This document shows, piece by piece, positions 13,701 through 23,700 of a stretch of DNA of 64,000 nt. The notes beneath the pieces were generated by a model. It made no database searches, was not told the DNA's origin, and worked only from the letters and a program-made list of their open reading frames with translations. The translations under genes were made by a program, and so were the position numbers. Source of the DNA: Cydia pomonella (lineage: Eukaryota; Arthropoda; Insecta; Lepidoptera; Tortricidae); contig NC_084723.1 of NCBI RefSeq assembly GCF_033807575.1, positions 6,019,247 to 6,083,246 on the forward strand, written 5' to 3'. Every line of letters starts with the position of its first letter. Position 1 is the stretch's first letter.

Positions 13701-14690
13701 TATTGATATTTTATTTGCTTGATTGATATTTAAATCTTATTGACATGATACAAATTTCAGTTAATATTATACATATATTCTTCAATACTTTTAATTAATA
13801 TCATCATCTTGGGATCACTAATTAGGCTTTAATTTCTTCAATATAATGTAATGATTTATTTTTAATTTTAAGCTATGTTCAACACAATATTTTATTGTTA
13901 TGAATGAATAAAGAATTGAAGACGACATTTCCGTTGTCGGTGGCCATGTCGGACTCCATTTGTTGTCGGGAGGCTTAGAAACAAATGGAAAAAGCGGCCG
14001 CTTAGTACGAGTCGGACTCGCCCATGAAGGGTTCCGTACCATTTATGACGTATTAAAAAAAAATCCGGCCAAGAGCATGTCGGGCCACGCTCAGTGTAGG
14101 GTTCCGTAGTTACTCTTCCGTCACAATAAGCTAAACTGGAGCTTAAAGTATAGTAAATTGTTAACCAAGGGATGAAACGGTACCTTTCACATAGGCAAAT
14201 TTGCATAATCAGTACCTAATTAAACTAAGTCTTTTTACTATGAAGGGGAAACTTTTTGCGATAACTCAAAAACAGCTAAACTGATCATGTCCGTTATAGT
14301 TTTCATTTAATGTATTTCTTAAACTCTACTTCCACGAAGTTTTTCATATTTTTTGGACCTATAGTTCAAAAGTTTGAGGGGGGGGACTCATTTCTTTTTT
14401 CTTTCGGAGCGATTATCTCCGAATATATTCACTTTATCAAAAAATGTTTCTTGAAGACCCCTATTAGCTAAATGTTTCTTGAAGACCTTTTCAACGATAC
14501 CCCATACTGTAGGGTTGAAGCAAAAAAAAAATTCACCCCCAATTTACGTGTTACTACAAATTACGAGTTACCCTAAAAAAAAATTTAAAATTTTATTGTA
14601 CGACTTTGTCGGCTTTATTGATTTATATATCCATGCCAAATTTCAGCTTCCTAGCACTAACGACCACGGAGCAAAGCCTCGGACAGACAG

Positions 14691-14728
<38 letters not shown>

Positions 14729-17700
14729 GGACATGGCGAAACTATAAGGGTTCCTAGTTGACTACGGAACCCTAAAAAAGTACTTACTAGATCTCGTTCA
14801 AACCAATTTTCGGTGGAAGTTTACATGGTAATGTATATCATATTTTTAATTCTGTCATTTTAGAGTTACAGGGGGGGGGGGGGGGGACACAGTTTACCAC
14901 TTTGGAAGTGTCTCTCGCGCAAACTATTCAGTTTAGAAAAAAAATATATTAGAAACCTCAATATCATTTTTGAAGACCTATCCATAGATACCCCACACGT
15001 ATGGGTTTGATGAAAAAATATTTTTTGAGTTTCAGTTCTAAGTATGGGGAACCCCCAAATTTTTTTTTCTATTTTTGTGTAAAAATCTTAATGCGGTTCA
15101 TAGAATACATCTACTTACCAAGTTTGAACAGTATAGCTCTTATAGTTCCGGAAAAAAGTGGCTGTGACATAATCGGACAGACAGACGGACATGACGAATC
15201 TATAAGGGTTCCTTTTTTGCCATTTGGCTACGGAACCCTAAAAAGTGACCGTCCATACAAAAAGAGAAAACGTTTTTCCACTTCTAAATATTTTCAATCC
15301 TCCATGATTTTTTAGTATGTTATTGACACAATGAAAAACTAAGTTTTCCTTTTTTTCAAATATTGCAAAACAAAAAAAAAATCCGCGAAACCTATAAACC
15401 TAGAATATATTATGCTGAAGCGATCGACATCAAAATCAAAGTGATATGTTAAGATTTAGTTAGTGGGAACCGTTTTCTCCCGAAATGGAATTTCATAGAA
15501 AAAAAAATACCGTTATTTCGTTAGATTCAAAAAGCTATTCTTCCCTCTTAACTACGATTCCGACCGAACGGGCGGAGTCGGAGAGAATTTCACATTGGCA
15601 CGGTCACAAGCCGGTCGCCCCGGTCGGCTCCTCACGGACCCGGACGGTTCCGGACGGACTCCATCGTGTCTGCCATACATAATGTATAGGCACATTGAAA
15701 ATACGCTCCGGCGCAGCCCGACTCCAGCCGGTCGGTGGTTTAGCAGCCGATTACAAAAACAGGTTACGAATTTGATCTTGTCGACATAACAAATCCAGAT
15801 CAAATTCCTGACCTGTTATTACAACCAGAATAAGACTCCACATCGATAAACAGACCATAATTTTGCAACGAGTAGATTATGAGAAGATAGAGCAGCCATA
15901 AAAAAAAACAAATTGTTAGTATATTTACAAAGGCACCTGCGTGCGCCGCTGTGCAGCCGCGCCAGCTAGCGGACACCCTTAGGAAGGAACTCACTCGTGA
16001 ACTTGCGATAAAACTATGCCCGCGTAGCCAACGTTACAATCGTTAACGCTCCGTAGCGTAGCGTAGTCATCTCTCTCTATCACTCTTCCATATTAGTGCG
16101 ACTGTGACAGTTGCGTTTCGTTCGCCACGGAGCGTGAACGATATGCACGTTGGCTACGCGGGCAGCCCGTTTGTAAGGATATTTTTCTTTTTGAGTAATT
16201 TCTCCGAGGTTACCGAGAAACTACCCGTCATGAACCGATCGGACGTTGAAACGGATGAACTCGACAGTAAAACTTGTGCAGATCTTAACTTCCGTAAGTT
16301 CATAAGTAGGGTAATTATGTATTCATTTTCTCACCTTATTGCAATGGATTAAAGTGAAGACAGGGAAATGGTAATATTACTGTTAATTTACTCATTATTT
16401 TTCCAAAAGGGTACATCACTAGATACTATTACCACTACACCTTATAACACACCCGACGCGTTTGTCTGTCTGAATGTCTGTATGTTCGCGATAAACTCAA
16501 AAACTACTGAACGGATTAACATGCGGTTTTCACCTATCAACAGAGGGGATTGTCGAGAAACGTTTAGGTGTAAGAATAATATGTTAACCCGTGCGAAGCC
16601 GGGTGGGTCGCTAGTAGCATATGTATTGGAGCTTCTAAACTTTTATTATGACCTTCCGGACTTCCTCTTAATTCACAAGGTTAAGCAAACCATTCGTCAC
16701 TTGTGCAGACATTTAGGCACAAGTTGCTGTTATTGATTATACTCGTAAATAACTCTAATGCAAATCGCACTCATTATAAATTATAAATATATCACATGTA
16801 TGACAATTCAAGTGGTATTACGTGTGACAAACTGCACTTGTATGTATAATGATAAAAACATGTTTTTTGAGCCGCTTTATCGCTCTTCACGTATTCGGGG
16901 ACAGAGAGGCACAGAAAGAGACAAAAAATTAGGCCATCTGTTCTTTGCCGACTGCGGGAAATCAAAAAGGAAGCATATGATTTTAGCAATAAGTTTGTTT
17001 ATATTATTCCAAGTACATACCTACCATCGATTCCTTAAGACTTAGAACATTGTGTAATAATGTCGTATAATATTTATTTATTTATTTATAGCATACGTCA
17101 ATTATGTAAGTAGTAAAAAAAACCGGAGAAGTGCGAGTCGGACTCGCCCACCGAGGGCTCCGTAGAAACTCATTTTATTATTTTTTACAAGTTTATAGTT
17201 TTCCGATTTTACCTACAGGTACTTCTAGTATAAGACGGTATTACTTGCCAAATTCATACCTAGGTCTAGGTCAACAACAAATATTCTATTAATTTTGATT
17301 CCCTTAATAGTGTCAGCAGGAGGACCACGTGCAGGCGAAATAAGCCGGGCACAAAGATGTTATTCGTACCCCTCCTCCTGATTAACGGAAGAGATAGCAT
17401 CGCAACAGAGAAGGATAACTTGAATCAAACCCGGCTTGGTGCCAGCCGTTATGCACCTGCAGCCGATCCGACTCCGCGCGTATTGACTTGTCTTTCCCGC
17501 GTATCTAGTTGGTGAGGGCGAGAGAGGGTCAAAGGTCTTGGGCAACTCTGTGTCTCTTCGTTTGTTTCCCAGGCGATGCAGTGTCTGTGGAGAGCTCACT
17601 TCACCCACGATGGCTTTGCCGCGTGGAAAACAACACGGGGACTGGCAGTGTGTCGTGTTTGCCGCTCCCGTATTGGCTTACACAGCCATGGAAAACGTTG

Positions 17701-20700
17701 TCGCCTTACCTGACACTGCTTGTGTAGTCTGTAATAGACTCGAAGGCCAATGAAGCGAAGTAATAGTGTCGTAATATACGTTTTTTGCCGCATAAACGGG
17801 CGTATCTTTTTTTACGTTGGCTTACGAAGTTTGATTTTTCCACAGCTTCAAGGGACCCAAAAAAATTAAAAAAAAAACCGGCCAAGAGCATGTCGGGCCA
17901 CGCTCAGTGTAGGGTTCCGTAGTTACTCTTCCGTCACAATAATCTAAACTGGAGCTTAAAGTATAGTAAATTGTTAACCAAGGGATGAAACGGTACCTTT
18001 CACCCGAGTTAAACAAATAGGCAAATTTGCATAATCAGTACCTAATTAAAGTAAGTCTTTTTACTATGAAGGGATTTTTTTTTGCGATAACTCAAAAACA
18101 GCTAAACTGATCATGTCCGCTATAGTTTTCATTTAATGTCTTTCTTAAGCTCTACTTCCACGATTTTTTTCATATTTTTGGACCTATGGTTCAAAAGTTA
18201 GAGGGGGGGGACACTTTTTTTTTTCTTTCGGAGCGATTATCTCCGAATATATTCACTTTATCAAAAAATGTTTCTTGAAAACCCCTATTAGTTTTGAAAG
18301 ACCTTTCCAACGATACCCCACACTCTAGGGTTGAAGCGAAAAAAAATTTCACCCCCTCTTTACGTGTAGGGGAGTACCCTAAAAAAATTAAATTTTTAGA
18401 TTTTATTGTACGATTTTGTCGGCTTTATTGATTTATATATCCATGCCAAATTTCAGCTTTCTAGCACTAACGACCACGGAGCAAAGCCTCGGACAGACAG
18501 AGAGACAAACAGACAGACAGACAGACGGACATGGCGAAACTATAAGGGTTCCGTTTTATGCCATTTGGCTACGGAACCCTAAAAAGGACATAATCGAACG
18601 GGTTTTTTGTTTATTGCTTCTCCTAATACAGCTTAGCTTTTTCTGATTTTGGAATAGACGTATTTTTTTGGCAAAATTTTCGTATATACCTATATATTTT
18701 TTTTATGGAGGATAGGCAGGCGTTTGACCACGATCATACCTGATGGTATGTGATGATGCGGTCTACGGTGGAGCACGCTTACCTATGAGATACCTATTTC
18801 CTCTAGCCTTGAAGAGATTCAGATTCAGATATTTAATAGGTAGTCACTGATGTATTTCGTTTCTCTGATCGTTATTTATAATGAAAGATTCCGGATTGCA
18901 TAATGTATTATGATATTAATATTATACATAAAAAGTGAAGCAGGCGTAGGTAACTATTAGAATGTAGAAGTTTCGTGACCTTATGATGACGTTTTGGTAA
19001 AAATCATATTTAGTACAAGCTTTTATCGCTGATCGGACTTTTCTTACCACAGGCAACTAATCCTCGTCGCGAAAATTCTCAAAACCCCAAACACTAAATA
19101 TTATAATGCCACCTTCTGTCTCCATCATAAGATCAGCTTGATTGTTAATATTGCATCGTCAACCGACTTACATATGTATGCAAATTTTTAGCAGCTCAAT
19201 CGGAAATCGGGATGTGGATACAATTTAGCTTCCAAGATTTAACCCACACTAACACACTACTTAACATACATCACACGAACAGGGCAGGTTAAATATAATA
19301 GTTAAAAGCTTAATAAATTAATAGTTTAAAAAACACTAGAAAAACACGCTTTAATAAATGTCTCAACTCGCAAGTGCAAACACGACTATGATCCGATATT
19401 CCATCATGGAATGCCAGTGCCTATCTCCGACTTCATCATCAGACCTTGAACCCTAATCGTGATCAAAGTTCATTACAAGACTTTTCTAACAAATCCAAAC
19501 ACAGCTATGATACGATGTTCAATCATGAAGTTCCAGTTCATATCTTCCGGCTCCATCACCAGATCAGTTCAACAGTACCATATTATTGTATTGTCATCAG
19601 AACTACATACAGCTGCCAATTTTCATGACGCTACGATCCTTGGAAGATGGTTAAATTAGTTACCTTAGATTCCATTACATAGTTACATACAGGTCGACCT
19701 AATAAAAGTGTGTTAAAAAGGTAGTTTCTCGAAGCCTGGAAGGATTTAGTTTATGGCCTAATAAATAAAATAGACCATATCCTATAACTAAATGTATTAA
19801 TTTCTTATATCATGTCTCTCTTACACTTTGCGACAGGGGTGAGATGAGAAATATTTAGTAATTTAATAGGCATATAAATGCAGCTATAAAAAGCCTAATT
19901 TGAATCTACATTTGAAAGAAGGACATTTATAACTTGCGTAGCCTTGTTCAATTAAAATCTGTCAAGTGAGAATTTTACTTACAATTAGACCTCTTAATTA
20001 AATCCTATAACAGACGCTACAGAATTACAGCAAGTATCTTCAAATATTTTTTCACCACACCAGCTCGGAAAGGCTCTCTCTGTACTTAAAAATCGGATAA
20101 GAAAGTTGCATTTTCTCCACATATGAGGCAAAGTAATCTGATGCAAATTTTGAGTGGAAATTGAAATTGAAATCTTTATTGTCATATTGTGAGTTACAAT
20201 GATCTTAAAATTATATCAGGGTAGAATAATCACAAATTTGGTTTGCTCATGTTGGCTGGTAGAATTGACTTTTAAGCGATGATTTTGAATGATAAATATT
20301 TAATAACGTTCTGAATTTGATTTGTAATGTTTATAATGTTTGATTTGTGATTTGTAATAATTTTCCTTGTGTTGGTGTGGTGAAAATTTTTGTGTTTCAC
20401 TCGGGATCAAAGTTTGTTTAACCGTCGTGCCCTCAAATCAAACCCTCGCAATGCTTAAAATTTCAAATTTCGGAACCACTTGCTATGCTAGCGGTTCAAT
20501 TTTGGAATCTTTCGCTTGCTCGGGTATCAATATTAGCACTAGGGGTTAAACAACAACTTTGCCCCTTGTAAAAAAATAACTATTTTAGTTTTTATGTGAT
20601 TCAGTAGAATACCAAGCCCGGTTCGTCAAGGCAATGGTACAGTTGAGTTCACAAGCCGTTACAAATATGTAGATGCCTCTAAGAAACTGATAATAAGGTC

Positions 20701-23700
20701 GTGTAAATATATTTTTGGAACGTTGGCTTGTGAAGATGTAAGTATGTGAACTCGACTGTACCTAAGCCTTTGTGAAAAAACTGTCAGCAAAATGTTTCGC
20801 CTTGTATCATTGAAGTCCTGGGAAATTTGTTAAGTAAATGTAAGTGCTCTTTTCTTTACTTCTAGATTCTAGACAGTTCTTCGATATTTTTAGACCTTCA
20901 TATACCTAATCGTAACCATATATGACCGAAACCGGCAAAACGTTCCACTTTGTCGCTTGTCATAAGGACGCTTTGACAGGTTATTCGTATAAAAATATAA
21001 GCAAATCTCATCCTTATGGCAAGCGACAAAGTGGGACGTTTTGCCGGTTTCGGTCACATATCTCGTCCTTAGCTTTGCGTTATCCATGTCTGATCCACCT
21101 TATTGATTTATAGATAGCAGATAATAGGTAATAGTACATTACGATAAAAGTGCGAAAAATAGGGAATTCGAAACGAGTGGCGATAAATTAAAACCCGACC
21201 GAAGGGAATGTTTTAAATTGACACGAGTTGCGAATTACCTATTCGCACATGTATCGTACAACGTTTTACAGTACATATGGCCTTTTCAATGTTCGACACA
21301 GTAACGTAATATGCTAATTTTCGCACTAGTGCGGTAAATTAGCACCATATGTATTGTAATAGTTATTTGTTTCACAAGGGGGGGGGGGGGGGGGTAATAC
21401 TTGTTTGGCCTCTCGTGATAATATTGGTAATCGAGCAAATGAAAGATTCAAAAATTTAATCCACGAGCCTAGCGTATGGTTTAAAAAGTGGAATCTTGAG
21501 CGTTGTGAGGATTTTAAGGCACGAGGGTTAAATAATCTTTGCTGCCGAGTGTAAAAAAGTTTTTCACTAAACATTGATTGGGGACAAAAAAGAAAGAAAA
21601 CATTACAAATCAAATCCAAATAGACACAATTGAATTTATCATTTAAAATCATAAAAAAGTTAATTCTACCAGTTAACATGGGGAAATAACTCACTCTTGT
21701 GGATAAAATGCAATTTTTTCAATAGTTTTTGAAGAATAAGGAAAGCATATATGAGTTTTATGAGATAAATAACTTAGTATGAGCAGAGGCAAGGAAAATA
21801 AAAAAAAGGTAAACTTGCGACCCTGCTCTACCAACTGAATTACCAAAGCTTATCAGTCTGTATTAAGGCACAGTAGCCAGCAGATAGGTCCAGCCAGCAG
21901 AGGTTTTGAATAATTGTATTAGATCACAATATGGTTTCCAGAAAAATAATTATCAATAAAGGCCTTTCTCTAGTAACTTCATCGATTCTAATCCTGATTT
22001 CTAGACTTTCACTCATTCGAAAGAAATCGCGAATATTTTTTGCACAAAAGCAAAATATGAAAATTGCAATTTTTATTTAAAAAAATGATATCCGCGATCC
22101 CGTACTCAGACAGCCATCCCGCTCACACGTACGCCTAATGAGAGTGAGAGAGGAAGAGGAACCTAAATTCAAAGGGTCTTAATAATATTTCTATCGTATC
22201 GCGTATACACAAAAGATAATACTGTACAAACAGCAACAGTAAGAGTGTCCATCGGTGGACCTTATGCCTTTGTAATAAGGTCCACCGATGGGCAGTTAAC
22301 AGCGTGGGCGATGGTAGGTATGTCGCTAACCTTGTAGGCCTCGATTTCCGCCATGTTCTTGTTTTTATCATCTTTCAGCTGGTAGTAGGAGTCGTAGAGC
22401 TTCGTGTACACGTCCGAGTACATCTTGAGGCCTTCGGCTTCCCGCATCTCCTCCAACACCTGAGGAAAGTAGACTTTTTTATTAAAGTACCTAGCTCTTT
22501 TTAGTTATAGCTTTATTCCCACGACTATGATAAAATATTTTTTGTGGTCTCTTTTAGGATAAAAGCCTTGAACATCTTAAGCCATTTCTAGCTATTTTGA
22601 TGATGTTGTCTACCCATACCCATATACATAGCTCTATGATTAGCTAGAATCGAGTAGGGACACCTAAGCGAGTTTTCTTTTTAGGGACAGAATGCTTCCT
22701 CTTAGACAAAGTTAGTACTGGTATTGTGAAATGTGAAAGTGTAGCAAGCAATGATTTATCTACATGGGTCTACTTTGTTAACAAAGGATTTATCCCTACA
22801 AGTACGTTTCTTGAGCGATAAAATCAATGGGTCATAAAATCAATACCCAGTAACAGTTTTGAATGATTCACGGTTAGTTTCACTGGACTTAAATTGACCG
22901 GGATATAAACCGTGATATAGTTTTTAATTATGGAGTTCCCGATGGATGGATTTTATTAATATTGTGTTTGGACTGCGTCGAAATATCGGGAGCTCCATAA
23001 AAACAATATATATATAAAAGGTAATGACGGTTAATTTAAGTCTAGTCAATACTTAGTAATTTTTATAACGGTAATGAGGTGCAGTTGTATACCTCACCTT
23101 AACAATAATTATCAGTGATCCGATTTCCCGGTGCAACACGGGGTGAATGACCTCAAACATTAAACTAATATGGATATACCCCGGGATTCCATAACTTATA
23201 TTGTTGAATAAGTTACTGGCTATATTACATTCAGCAAATTTTAGTAACATTTGTCGCGTAAAATAAATATTTTCAGAAAATAAGTGTATGTGCATTGTGC
23301 ATATAATAAGCGTTAGTATTTTCTTTATTCATCTTAACGCTTAGGTATAGGTTTTTTATAATATGCATATAATAATAAAATACCAAAACATAAATAATGC
23401 ATACAAACACATTATAAAATACCTAACCTAGGATGCCGCCTAGGGCTTGCAATTCGATTATTCGAATATTCGAATTCGAATCCGGGAATTTTGGTCATAT
23501 CCATATTACGTTTTCTACTTCCTTCCTATCCCACGGTGCTGCATCGGAAAATCCGATCATTGATAATTATACTTGTGATATTGTTATCACTATAAAGAAT
23601 TAGAACCGGCCGATCCGTCAAGATTAAAGTGTGATTTCTTACAAAAGTATTTAATTAATAGGTACGAGTAAGTATCTATAGAAGTCTTTAATACTGCTTG

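Larger units (their letters stand above)
11870..22330 (-). other. CFAP58 intron 2 (10.5 kb, repeat-filled)
   Basis: Bounded by donor GTTAGC at 22330 and acceptor TAG at 11870. It holds MITEs (12569, 16017, 20920), a LINE tail, several GGGTTCCGT-type repeats, a Helitron-like end and simple repeats, each listed separately. The remainder, including 12710-13020, 18810-20900 and 21070-22240, is AT-rich DNA in which I see no exon. A poly-G run lies at about 21379-21394. Confidence 0.75.

Noticed and set aside
14690..14730. Possible CRISPR-like repeat array
   Set aside because: It is an uninterrupted CAGACAGA microsatellite without spacers, in an animal genome.
14479..14757. Plus-strand frame ending in (TDRQ)n
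   Set aside because: It lies inside a type A repeat and the Asp-Arg-Gln run is the translation of the CAGACAGA microsatellite.
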